NCBI GenBank assembly: GCA_031275255.1
Contig: JAISPA010000001.1
Location: forward strand, 1-8,632
Length of the DNA: 8,632 nucleotides
Source of the DNA: Acidaminococcales bacterium
Lineage (GTDB): Bacteria; Bacillota; Negativicutes; Acidaminococcales; JAISLQ01
Reading direction: 5' to 3'
Of the stretch, positions 1 through 6,668 are shown piece by piece. The notes under the pieces were generated by a model. That model was not told the origin of the DNA, did no database searches, and saw only the letters and a program-made list of their open reading frames with translations. Each line of letters starts with the position of its first letter. The stretch's first letter is position 1. A program made the translations under genes and the position numbers.

Positions 1-658
1 TCCAGGGAAGTACGCGGCACACGGCCATGACCGCGAACCCTGCCAAGGCCATGCTCAGCACGTTACAGACGCCGCCCGGTATCTGGAGCATCGGGAGCAG
101 AGTTTTAGACAGCCAGTAGGAGATAGGAGCCGACATGGACGCCGGCAGGATGATTGCAGTGAGCAGCGTCGGAACACTGGGGCCATAAGTCAGCATTAAA
201 GCTGACGGAGTGCTGACCAAAACGATAAAAGTGGCGACCCAGCTGACGCCGTCATGCCCGAGAAGAAACAGGTACCCGAACAGGTACATGTTAAGCAAAA
301 GCGCTCCGGCCTGCGCCGCCAGAACCCAAGGCCAAGTATGGCTTGATCCATAGCAGATGGAAAACCCTCGCTTCACAGAGCCCTTGACAGCAAGCTGCCA
401 AGCAATTACCCCTCCCACAATCACCATGATACTGGAAATAGCGCCTGCCGTGAAATCAGCTTCCGTCCAGTTAATCATAAACCACAAAAACTGCTTTGCC
501 GCATCGGATCCGATTCCATCAATAATGTTTTTGTAAGCAAAAGATGGCATATGCATGCTGGGGATCAGCGGCAGTACTATGTAAAACGCAAACCCAATCG
601 CCACCGTGATCAAAAATCCGACCGGTGACCCATACTTGCGCTTATTTTGCTCAGTCAT
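1..658 (-). CDS. Multi-pass membrane protein of unrecognised family (3' end outside window)
   Basis: An open frame runs from an ATG at 658 to the left edge, giving 219 residues without a stop. The protein is very hydrophobic. After a basic start (residues 1-9, with K6, R7 and K8), likely membrane segments fall at about 12-33, 71-92, 111-133, 138-158, 161-180 and 195-216. This pattern suits a transporter or channel. The start is set by a strong GAGGAGGG ribosome binding site 6 bases upstream. I do not recognise the family, so a transport role is inferred only from topology and neighbours. It lies 257 bases downstream of two amidohydrolase genes in the same direction, so it may carry their substrate or product. 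A terminator-like hairpin stands between them, so it may have its own promoter. Confidence is high that this is a gene and low on its function. Confidence 0.85.
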   Translation of the reverse strand, partial: MTEQNKRKYGSPVGFLITVAIGFAFYIVLPLIPSMHMPSFAYKNIIDGIGSDAAKQFLWFMINWTEADFTAGAISSIMVIVGGVIAWQLAVKGSVKRGFSICYGSSHTWPWVLAAQAGALLLNMYLFGYLFLLGHDGVSWVATFIVLVSTPSALMLTYGPSVPTLLTAIILPASMSAPISYWLSKTLLPMLQIPGGVCNVLSMALAGFAVMAVCRVLPW

Positions 659-705
659 ACAAGGCCCTCCTCAAAACTTAATGGTAACCTCGCTGTACGG
701 TACTT

Positions 706-735
706 TACATATGTTTTTTCACGTATTTAAAACAA
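706..735 (-). promoter_or_regulatory. Possible sigma-70-type promoter for the membrane protein gene
   Basis: Reading the minus strand, TTGTTT (735-730) is followed after 18 bases by TATGTA (711-706). The pair sits in an AT-rich stretch about 48 bases upstream of the membrane protein start. Both hexamers are imperfect, so this is only a candidate. Confidence 0.25.
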
Positions 736-821
736 AGTTCGGCTATCCGCCGGATTGAGCGTGGAGCAATATTTTTATGCAACGCTCCGATAACAGCATC
801 GCGGACAAATCTCCCTCAGGT

Positions 822-872
822 AAAAACAGTCGCCTGCCCCTGACGGCAGGCTTCCCTTTCGCAGGGGCAGGC
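822..872 (-). terminator. Terminator-like hairpin after the amidohydrolase pair
   Basis: On the minus strand an 11-base perfect stem (GCCTGCCCCTG with CAGGGGCAGGC, at 862-872 and 832-842) encloses a 19-base loop. It is followed by GACTG and then five T (826-822). The stem begins 44 bases after the stop of the upstream amidohydrolase. The T run is short and set back five bases, so termination may be partial. The loop carries a second copy of GCCTGCC (851-845) that can pair with the same 3' arm, giving a compact 7-base stem with a 6-base loop. Both folds end at the same point before the T run. Confidence 0.5.
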
Positions 873-915
873 TATCCGAATCACCGCAGCCGAAGATTAT
901 GCCGGTAAGGTGCGT

Positions 916-2274
916 TTACTTTCCATATGCAAACATTGCCAGGTCACCGATGCCGGTGTTAGCTATCATGCCATAGGTAGTTACGAGGCGGCCGGCATCG
1001 TAGGCACGGCGGACGGTGCGGTTTTCAAAGCCCGCAATTCTCCCGTTGACAAAGGTATAGGTCGCCAGCTTGTCGAGGCGGTCGATGCAGGTGATATTGG
1101 CATAAGCGCCCACACCAAGATGGCCTATTTTCTCATGCCAAAATTCGGTACGGCCGGTAACGTCGCCAAAGTGCCTGGCGACATTCCAAGTCATGGTGGC
1201 AACGGAATCTTTCAGGCTGAGAATCCCTTGATCCGCCAGCTCAACAATGCAGGGAACATCGTCCCGCGTATCGCCCGCGCCCTTGAGGGTAGCGTCGTTG
1301 GCGCCGTCTGAGATAAGAATCTTGACCTTCCCTTGATTAAGCGCTTCCAACGCTATTTTCTGCGCAGCTTCAGGCACATACATACACTCGCGGCTGCCTC
1401 GCCCGGGACGCAACTGAGAGGTGACGAATTCAGCCGTAACACCCGGCTTTTTAATGAGCTCCAAGATAGTCTGAATACTTTCCACCGGGTCTCCGTGCGT
1501 ACCGCAGCCGGCAAAATCGGCATGACCCAAGTGAACTTGCCGGCCTTTCCCCATTGCAACCACATGTTCCGCGCGGTTAGGGTCTTGAGTATGGCTCATG
1601 AACATCATCTTGGCCTCGGTACAAATTCGGTAAACCGCATCAAGATGCTCGTCGGAAAGCAGGAAGTGCCCCATGTGATCCTTAATGCCGACGCAAAGCT
1701 GGCCGGTCGAGTTCGAGAAGGCATTACGGGTAATTTTGGTAAAGGCAATGTCAGGATCAAGTTCGCCCTTGAAAAATGCGATCAGATCTTCGGTAGTCGC
1801 CATGGTACTCAGTACATTGGAGGCCCCCAAGTACACGCCCACATTCATCGGGACGCCGCGATCCACCTCCGCGCCGATCAAACCGGGAGCAATAAAGGTG
1901 TTGCCTGCGCCGGGAGAAAGCCCCATGGTTACGCCGTCGGCAACGCCGCGGATAATAGGATCGGAAGAGACTTCAAACAGGTCATGAAGATGAAGATGCA
2001 TATCAATTAATCCCGGAACCACCAGCAGATTGGAACAATCGACAATAATATCTCCCTTTTCAGCCTTGATTTCATCCGCCACTTCAACGACGGTATCGCC
2101 GATAACGGCAACGTCTTTTATAGAGTCAACATCATTCTTGGGATCGACAACATGGCCTTTCTTGAGGATAGTACGCCCTGTTTTTTTCATATCGCCTATA
2201 GTATCAATCAGTTTCCCATTTTTAAAGGTTGCGGTGTTTGTCAGGTAATTCATTCTCATTTGTTTCATTTCCAT
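916..2274 (-). CDS. Amidohydrolase-superfamily metallohydrolase, paralogue 2
   Basis: This is a probable binuclear metal-dependent hydrolase of the amidohydrolase superfamily, acting in the cytoplasm on an unknown amide or cyclic amide. Residues are numbered from an upstream ATG at 2295. A beta-sandwich-type N-terminus ends in PGLIDMHLHLHD with metal ligands H100 and H102. A candidate carboxylated lysine, K205, sits in GIKDHMGH. H235 (MSHTQDP), H258 (HLGHAD) and D330 (ISDGANDAT) complete the ligand set. I chose the ATG at 2274 (452 residues) because AAAGGA precedes it by four bases. ATGs at 2268, 2259 and 2253 also remain possible, while the ATG at 2295 has no properly spaced site. The gene follows its paralogue after about 130 bases and is probably co-transcribed with it. 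A specific substrate cannot be read from the sequence; dihydroorotase-, hydantoinase- or isoaspartyl-dipeptidase-like chemistry is possible. Confidence 0.9.
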   Translation of the reverse strand: MEMKQMRMNYLTNTATFKNGKLIDTIGDMKKTGRTILKKGHVVDPKNDVDSIKDVAVIGDTVVEVADEIKAEKGDIIVDCSNLLVVPGLIDMHLHLHDLFEVSSDPIIRGVADGVTMGLSPGAGNTFIAPGLIGAEVDRGVPMNVGVYLGASNVLSTMATTEDLIAFFKGELDPDIAFTKITRNAFSNSTGQLCVGIKDHMGHFLLSDEHLDAVYRICTEAKMMFMSHTQDPNRAEHVVAMGKGRQVHLGHADFAGCGTHGDPVESIQTILELIKKPGVTAEFVTSQLRPGRGSRECMYVPEAAQKIALEALNQGKVKILISDGANDATLKGAGDTRDDVPCIVELADQGILSLKDSVATMTWNVARHFGDVTGRTEFWHEKIGHLGVGAYANITCIDRLDKLATYTFVNGRIAGFENRTVRRAYDAGRLVTTYGMIANTGIGDLAMFAYGK

Positions 2275-2328
2275 TAATTCCTTTCGCAATGTCATCCCGC
2301 TCTTAAGCCCGCAAATGCAGTAATGTTA

Positions 2329-2360
2329 CGCGGTCCCCCTTGCCGGAAAAAAATCGGCAA
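2329..2360. other. Small inverted repeat between the two amidohydrolase genes
   Basis: TTGCCG (2340-2345) and CGGCAA (2355-2360) form a 6-base inverted repeat around GAAAAAAAT. On the minus strand it is followed at once by AAGGGGG, a ribosome-binding-like run with no start codon at a usual distance. The hairpin is not followed by a T run on that strand, so it is more likely a weak mRNA-processing or stability structure than a terminator. Confidence 0.25.
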
Positions 2361-2403
2361 AAATCAATCGTAAAACCGGCGTAATTTCTTGCAATCAGGT
2401 TGT

Positions 2404-3777
2404 TCATCTCTGACGAGAGAGCATAGCAAGGTCACCGACGCCGGTATTGCGCAGCATCCCAAACTTGGAGATCCACCCGCCGGCTGTATAGCCCTTACGA
2501 ACCGCACGGCTTTCAAAAGCGACAATATCTCCGTTAACTATAGTGTAAGCGGCAAGTTTAACTTTCGGGTTGACGACGGTAACATTGGCCGGCGCGCCCG
2601 CGCCAAGATGGCCGACTGTTCCCCAAAAATCACAGCCGCTGCGCTTTAGGAGAAGTTCCGACGGATTGCAGGTCATGGACGCGACCGAATCCTTGAGTGT
2701 CATAATTCCTTCATCGGCAAGCTCCAATATAGCGGGAATGTTGTCTCTGGTATCGCCAAAACCTTTCATGGTGGCGTCATTTTGTCCATCTGAGACAAGA
2801 ATTTTCACCTTCCCGTTCGCCAGCGCATCATAAGCAGCCTGCTGCGCCGCTTTCGGCATAATGAGGCCTTCCCGGCAACCGCCGGCAGAGCGCATCATAG
2901 TGGAAACAAATTCAGCGGTAATGATTTTACCGTCTATCATATTGATGATAGCCTGCATGCCTTCCAGTGCATCCGTATGGGTACCGCAGCCGGCGGCGGT
3001 GGCATGAGCGAGGTGCAGCGGACGGCCTTTGGAAAGAGCGGCAAGGCGGCCGGTATGTTCCGGATCCTGAGTATGGCTCATGAATACAAGCCCGGCTCCG
3101 CTGGTAATCTTATAGATGCGCTCAATGCTCTCGTCAGGCATAATAAAGTGGCCCATATGGTCTTTGATCCCTACGCAAAGCATCGCGGTGGTGATAGCAA
3201 TGCCGTTTCGGGACATCTTGACGCTTAGCGTGTCAGAATCCATTTCACCACGGAACATTTTAATGAGTTCATCGTCCGACAGGCAGGTTCCCAGCACATT
3301 GAGCGCTCCGAGGTATACGCCGAGGTTTATGGGAAGTCCGCGGTCAATTTCTGCGCCGAGCAATGAAGGCGCCAGAAAGGTATTCCCCGCTCCCGGAGAA
3401 AGGCCCATAGTTACGCCGTCCGCCACCGCGCCAAAGATCGGGTTGGTGGTTACCTCAAAAAGATCGCCCAGATGAAGGTGCATGTCAATCAAGCCGGGCA
3501 ACACCATCAGTCCTTCGCAATTAAGGATAATATCTCCCTTTTCCGGCTTAATGTCCGGGCCACATTGTACGATTTGTCCGGCGTGAATCGCCAGATCAGC
3601 CACACTGTCCAGGTTATTTTTAGGGTCGATCACCCGACCCGCTTTCAGGATAGTTCTGCCGGAATCCCCCGCATTCCTGACAGTATCAATTTGCCGGTTA
3701 TTTTTGACCGTAGCCAGGACGCCGCTCAAGAAATCCACTTTGTTCTTGTACATCGTTTTCCCCCTTGTTTCAGCCAT
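2404..3777 (-). CDS. Amidohydrolase-superfamily metallohydrolase, paralogue 1
   Basis: This 457-residue protein is the first of two tandem paralogues and carries a full binuclear amidohydrolase ligand set: H100 and H102 in PGLIDMHLHLGD, candidate carboxylated K205 in GIKDHMGH, H235 in MSHTQDP, H258 in LAHAT and D330 in VSDGQNDAT. It aligns with the downstream paralogue without gaps over residues 41-370, with about 57% identity by hand count. Shared blocks include GVTMGLSPGAGNTF, AGCGTH and GDTRD. The superfamily hydrolyses C-N bonds in amides, ureas and cyclic imides; the substrate here is unknown. The ATG at 3777 follows AAGGGGG by 7 bases. A second ATG at 3753 has its own AAGGGGG 6 bases upstream, so either start could be used. 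It probably leads a two-gene unit expressed from the long intergenic region upstream, which carries possible operator palindromes. Confidence 0.92.
   Translation of the reverse strand: MAETRGKTMYKNKVDFLSGVLATVKNNRQIDTVRNAGDSGRTILKAGRVIDPKNNLDSVADLAIHAGQIVQCGPDIKPEKGDIILNCEGLMVLPGLIDMHLHLGDLFEVTTNPIFGAVADGVTMGLSPGAGNTFLAPSLLGAEIDRGLPINLGVYLGALNVLGTCLSDDELIKMFRGEMDSDTLSVKMSRNGIAITTAMLCVGIKDHMGHFIMPDESIERIYKITSGAGLVFMSHTQDPEHTGRLAALSKGRPLHLAHATAAGCGTHTDALEGMQAIINMIDGKIITAEFVSTMMRSAGGCREGLIMPKAAQQAAYDALANGKVKILVSDGQNDATMKGFGDTRDNIPAILELADEGIMTLKDSVASMTCNPSELLLKRSGCDFWGTVGHLGAGAPANVTVVNPKVKLAAYTIVNGDIVAFESRAVRKGYTAGGWISKFGMLRNTGVGDLAMLSRQR
3760..3766 (-). promoter_or_regulatory. Second ribosome binding site inside the start of amidohydrolase 1
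   Basis: AAGGGGG lies 6 bases before an in-frame ATG at 3753 (residue 9). It matches the AAGGGGG at 3791-3785 that serves the ATG at 3777. The start is therefore truly ambiguous between products of 457 and 449 residues. Confidence 0.45.
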
Positions 3778-3798
3778 TCCAAAGCCCCCTTCATAAAT

Positions 3799-3813
3799 TT
3801 ACGCTATTTTCAT
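3799..3813 (-). other. Four-codon leader micro-ORF (MKIA)
   Basis: An ATG at 3813 is preceded by a perfect AAGGAG (3823-3818) four bases upstream. It is followed by AAA, ATA, GCG and TAA. The stop lies about 21 bases before the start of amidohydrolase 1. It could be a translational coupling or leader device, or simply chance. Confidence 0.25.
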
Positions 3814-3899
3814 TTCACTCCTTCACAGTAAATTTTCAAACAAATACCGGACCGCATCGGGAATGATCACACTTTCGGCCGGAAAGCCCTTCCCCCCTT

Positions 3900-3916
3900 C
3901 CGCGGCAGTGCCGCGG
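3900..3916. promoter_or_regulatory. Perfect 17-base palindrome, candidate operator
   Basis: CCGCGGCAGTGCCGCGG is an exact 8-1-8 inverted repeat about 125 bases upstream of amidohydrolase 1. As RNA it could form only a short six-pair hairpin with no T run after it. The symmetry is more like a binding site for a dimeric regulator than a terminator. No regulator gene is visible in the window. Confidence 0.35.
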
Positions 3917-3990
3917 CAATCTTGCAAGTGTTCAAGCCCTACTTGGCGGTTTTCCCCACTATTCCTGCGGGAAACCTTTATAGTTTATAA

Positions 3991-4013
3991 ACGCCGCATT
4001 TTTTCATCGGCGT
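3991..4013 (-). terminator. Weak terminator candidate after the solute-binding protein gene
   Basis: On the minus strand ACGCCG pairs with CGGCGT across an 11-base loop, and the stem is followed by TTTATAAAC. The stem is short and the T run is only three bases. It starts about 77 bases after the upstream stop codon. Termination here is plausible but not well supported. Confidence 0.22.
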
Positions 4014-4089
4014 CAGTATATCACTTTTTAGCCTTTTTGGCACTACTTATAGTTTGAACGGTTACGCTTGCTTTTTTACTTGAACCCAA

Positions 4090-5613
4090 TCATTTGCTTA
4101 ACCTAACCGTGCGGATCATGCCGTCAGGCACGGCCATAAAGCCTTTGAGTTCTTTGACGGCGCCAAAAAGGTTGTTTTCATGATAGAGAAAAATATAGGG
4201 CGACTGCTCGATCGCCAGCAAGGTAACTTTATCGTATAAGGCTTTGCGTTTAGACTCGTCTGTTTCCCGGCGCGCTTCGTTTAAAAGCCCGTTCATTTCG
4301 CTGTTGTTATATTTCATATAGTTAAAGGAGCCGTTGGCGATAAAACGGTCGTAACTGTTCTGATCCGGATCGGCCCGGCCGCTCCAGGTTATATAAATTA
4401 CATCAAAATTGCCTTTGGCGGCTTTATCCAGAACCGTGCCAAAATCCACCTTTTCCAAAACGGCGTTTATCCCGGCCGGTTTGAGCATGTTCTGCAAAAC
4501 CTGGATTATCTGCTGGGCCACAGGGTTGATGTCCGTCGTCAGGGTAAAACTGAACCCGCCGGCGAGTCCGGCTTCCTCAAGCAAGCGTTTGGCTTTGGCG
4601 GGATCGGGTTTGGACGGTTTGTCAATCTCGCTGTTATACGCCAGGTTGCCGGGCGAAAACGCCGACCGCCCCGGCGTGCCTATGCCGCTCAGCACCACTT
4701 TTACGATCGCCTCGCGGTCGATCAAAGCCTCCACCGCCTGCCGTACCAGAACGTTATCAAACGGTTTGCGGACGGTGTTGAGCGCAATGCCGCCGAAACC
4801 CGGACTGGGCAGATTGATCAGGGCAATTTTCGGGTCGTTGGCGTAATTGGCCGCCTCATTGAAAGGGAAACGGTTGGAAAGATCTACCTGTCCGCTTTTC
4901 AGGTTGACCAGCGCCACATTGGCGTCCGGGATGATCTTGTAAATGATTTTTTCCGCTTTGGGCGAGCCGGCCAGCCAGTAATTTTTGTTTTTCTCCAGCG
5001 TTATGGTCGCGCCGCGCACTCTTTCCTTATAAACGAAAGGGCCGGTTCCGACAGGAGCGTTCATGAAATCGGCCCCCAGTTTTTTTACCGCCGCCGGCGA
5101 GGCCATCATGCCGGAACGGTCGGTAAGGATGGACAGAAAGGGCGCGAACGGGCTTTTTAAAGTTATCTCCACCGTATGGCTGTCCGCAGCGGTGATCGCG
5201 TTTATCTGGCTCAGCTCGTTTTTTCGCAGGGATGTGCTGTCATTCCTATACCGTTCCAGATTGAATTTTACCGCTTCGGCGTTAAAATCCGTACCGTCGT
5301 GAAACTTGACGTTTTTGCGCAAATAGAAAGTGTATTTTTGGCCGTCAGGGGAAACATTCCACTTTTCGGCCAGCATGGGGATGATTTCGCCTTTTTCGTT
5401 CAAATCGGCGAGTTTGTCAAAAATGCTTTGAAACACATGCCTTTCCACAAAAGCACCGGATACCAGGGGATCAAGTTTAGGAGGATCCTGATAGAGCGAA
5501 ATGTTGATGACGCCATCCCACTTCGCGGCGGGCGGTTCGGCGCTCTTGCCGCCGCAAGCGGCGGTAAGGACGCTTATAGACAGAACCAGGCAAAACAGAA
5601 TTGATTTTTTCAC
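4090..5613 (-). CDS. Family-5 ABC transporter solute-binding lipoprotein (DppA/OppA-like)
   Basis: This 507-residue protein is a typical extracytoplasmic solute-binding protein of the peptide/nickel/opine ABC family. It has a lipoprotein signal peptide: basic MKK, a hydrophobic core to about residue 17, then LTAAC with the lipidated cysteine at residue 20. The mature protein starts with a GGKSAEPP linker. Family landmarks include LDPL near residue 47, LAEKW near 81, YTFYLRKNVKFHDG near 94 and the signature NAPVGTGPF at 185-193. The length is normal for the family. It starts with GTG at 5613, with GAGGGGAG nine bases upstream. It lies 84 bases after the amidase gene, so it may belong to the same operon. 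No permease or ATPase is present in the window, so it either works with components elsewhere or they lie outside. The ligand (peptide, amide or amine) cannot be told from the sequence. Confidence 0.93.
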   Translation of the reverse strand: MKKSILFCLVLSISVLTAACGGKSAEPPAAKWDGVINISLYQDPPKLDPLVSGAFVERHVFQSIFDKLADLNEKGEIIPMLAEKWNVSPDGQKYTFYLRKNVKFHDGTDFNAEAVKFNLERYRNDSTSLRKNELSQINAITAADSHTVEITLKSPFAPFLSILTDRSGMMASPAAVKKLGADFMNAPVGTGPFVYKERVRGATITLEKNKNYWLAGSPKAEKIIYKIIPDANVALVNLKSGQVDLSNRFPFNEAANYANDPKIALINLPSPGFGGIALNTVRKPFDNVLVRQAVEALIDREAIVKVVLSGIGTPGRSAFSPGNLAYNSEIDKPSKPDPAKAKRLLEEAGLAGGFSFTLTTDINPVAQQIIQVLQNMLKPAGINAVLEKVDFGTVLDKAAKGNFDVIYITWSGRADPDQNSYDRFIANGSFNYMKYNNSEMNGLLNEARRETDESKRKALYDKVTLLAIEQSPYIFLYHENNLFGAVKELKGFMAVPDGMIRTVRLSK

Positions 5614-5697
5614 AATTAATCGCTCCCCTCTTGTTACTGAACGAGACTTTATTCAGCGGTAGCTTCAAATCCCGCCGGATGCCAGTTCAATGACAAA

Positions 5698-6624
5698 TCA
5701 CGGCAATTCATAAGCCGCCTGCTTCAGTACGTCGAGCGATATTTCCATCCGCGCTGTTTTGAGCGGATCTACCACCTGACAGACGCACAGGTTGCCTTCA
5801 ACGGAAAGAAGCATGGCGGCGGCGGTTTTATCCATACCCAACGCGCCGGTCAAAAAATCCTGCATGTTGCGCGCGGCCAAAGACGCGGCTTCATCCAGCG
5901 TCACGGCGGAAGCAATCGTCATCAGTTCCCCGCCTTCCGCTAAAAGAGGCAAAGGCAGTTTCAGGCCTTTTATCACTTTGAAAGACACCGTAACCTCCCC
6001 GGGAATTTCCAGACCGCAAACCACCACTTCGCCGTCGCCCATAAGCGCGTGCAGATCGCCCAAAGCAAAAAGCGCGCCTTTGACAAAAACCGGCAGGTAA
6101 AGCACGGCATTTTTAACGATGCGCTTGCAGTCCATGTTGCCGCCGTGCATACCCGGCGTACCGGTAGGAATCGCTTCCGCCGGCGGCGCGACGCCTATAA
6201 CGCCGACCATCGGACATAGCGGCAGCGCGCGGCATAGCGGGCCGCCGGCCCGCGGCCAGGCAAAAACCGCACGGCCGTCTTTTATCGGCACTATCCTGGT
6301 AACTTCGCCGACGCCGTCCGGCAAAGCGCCAAAGCCCGGCGCACTGCCGATCACTCCCTTGTCCGCCACTTGTATGTTGAGAATATCCACCCGCAGAATA
6401 TCGCCCGGTTCCGCCCCTTCGATAAATACCGGACCGGTCGCCGGATTAATGTGTTCCCAACTGACGCTGGTAAAAGGGACGCTTTCCGTTTCCAGGCGGT
6501 TGCTGAAACAATCTTTTGTGGCAAAACATACGGGCGTTCCCTGTCTCACCGTCATGGCCGGCGTCGCTTCCTTCGACATGGCCAGCACATAATTTTCGGC
6601 GGGTATAAAGACCTTTTCAGCCAT
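5698..6624 (-). CDS. Acetamidase/formamidase family amidase
   Basis: This 308-residue protein belongs to the FmdA/AmdA family, which hydrolyses short aliphatic amides such as formamide or acetamide to the acid and ammonia in the cytoplasm. Family features are ATKDCFSN (35-42), WEHINPATGPVFIEGAEPGD (56-75), the middle block GVIGVAPP (141-148), the glycine-rich GMHGGNMDCK (158-167), and GDLHALMGDGEV (189-200). The length fits the shorter bacterial branch of about 300 residues. I chose the ATG at 6624 because GGGAGG lies ten bases upstream. An in-frame TTG at 6654 would add ten residues but has a poor site. It lies 44 bases after eutA and is probably in the same operon, which suggests a joint role in releasing ammonia from small nitrogen compounds. 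The actual amide substrate is not known. Confidence 0.9.
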   Translation of the reverse strand: MAEKVFIPAENYVLAMSKEATPAMTVRQGTPVCFATKDCFSNRLETESVPFTSVSWEHINPATGPVFIEGAEPGDILRVDILNIQVADKGVIGSAPGFGALPDGVGEVTRIVPIKDGRAVFAWPRAGGPLCRALPLCPMVGVIGVAPPAEAIPTGTPGMHGGNMDCKRIVKNAVLYLPVFVKGALFALGDLHALMGDGEVVVCGLEIPGEVTVSFKVIKGLKLPLPLLAEGGELMTIASAVTLDEAASLAARNMQDFLTGALGMDKTAAAMLLSVEGNLCVCQVVDPLKTARMEISLDVLKQAAYELP

Positions 6625-6634
6625 TTTCCACCAT

Positions 6635-6640
6635 CCTCCC
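6635..6640 (-). promoter_or_regulatory. Ribosome binding site that decides the amidase start
   Basis: GGGAGG lies ten bases before the ATG at 6624, with a further GGTGG closer to it. It overlaps the coding frame of the alternative TTG start at 6654, which argues against that longer form. Confidence 0.55.
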
Positions 6641-6668
6641 ATTATTTTCGGCAAAAATAAAACACGTC

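Larger units (their letters stand above)
659..915. other. Intergenic region between amidohydrolase 2 and the membrane protein
   Basis: This 257-base gene-free stretch holds a GC-rich terminator-like hairpin on the amidohydrolase side (832-872). It also holds an AT-rich section with a weak promoter candidate (706-735), a short GTAC-G-GTAC palindrome (695-703), and the ribosome binding site of the membrane protein gene. I see no protein frame here with a credible ribosome binding site, and no known riboswitch core. Confidence 0.7.
3778..4089. other. 312-base gene-free region upstream of amidohydrolase 1
   Basis: This stretch separates the solute-binding protein gene from the amidohydrolase pair. 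In minus-strand order it contains a weak hairpin that could end the upstream transcript (3991-4013), two copies of AAACTATAA (4055-4047 and 3986-3978), an imperfect stem GGTTTCCC/GGGAAAACC (about 3953-3977), a CTTGCAAG palindrome (3920-3927), a perfect 17-base palindrome (3900-3916), a purine mirror run (3888-3901), a CTTTC/GAAAG stem (3872-3886), a micro-ORF (3799-3813) and the ribosome binding site of the next gene. No clear -35/-10 pair stands out, although the AT-rich TTTATAAACTATAAA segment near 3980 is the most promoter-like part. Confidence 0.6.

Noticed and set aside
820..915. Possible cobalamin riboswitch (GGGAAGCCTGCC near B12-dependent genes)
   Set aside because: The B12 box and the other conserved core segments are absent. 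The sequence is better explained by the terminator-like hairpin, and the B12-dependent lyase genes are far upstream.
1333..2010. Long plus-strand open frame opposite amidohydrolase 2 (225 codons)
   Set aside because: It lies wholly antisense to a well-supported enzyme gene, has no recognisable domain, and similar antisense frames occur opposite every other gene here because of codon bias.
2329..2341. AAGGGGGACCGCG on the minus strand between the amidohydrolase genes, resembling the T-box core AGGGTGGNACCGCG
   Set aside because: Two bases are missing from the core. The gap is only about 110-130 bases, and no Stem I, specifier loop or antiterminator pairing is visible.
4038..4052. TGGCAC on the plus strand resembling a sigma-54 -24 element
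   Set aside because: The GC of the -12 element is missing at the required spacing, and it points toward the 3' end of an oppositely directed gene.
3863..4057. Plus-strand 64-codon frame in the long intergenic region
   Set aside because: There is no good ribosome binding site and no recognisable protein feature other than a short hydrophobic end. It runs opposite to all neighbours.
5637..5656. CTGAA/TTCAG inverted repeat between the amidase and the solute-binding protein gene
   Set aside because: The stem is only five AT-containing pairs with a ten-base loop and no T run, so it is too weak to call a terminator.
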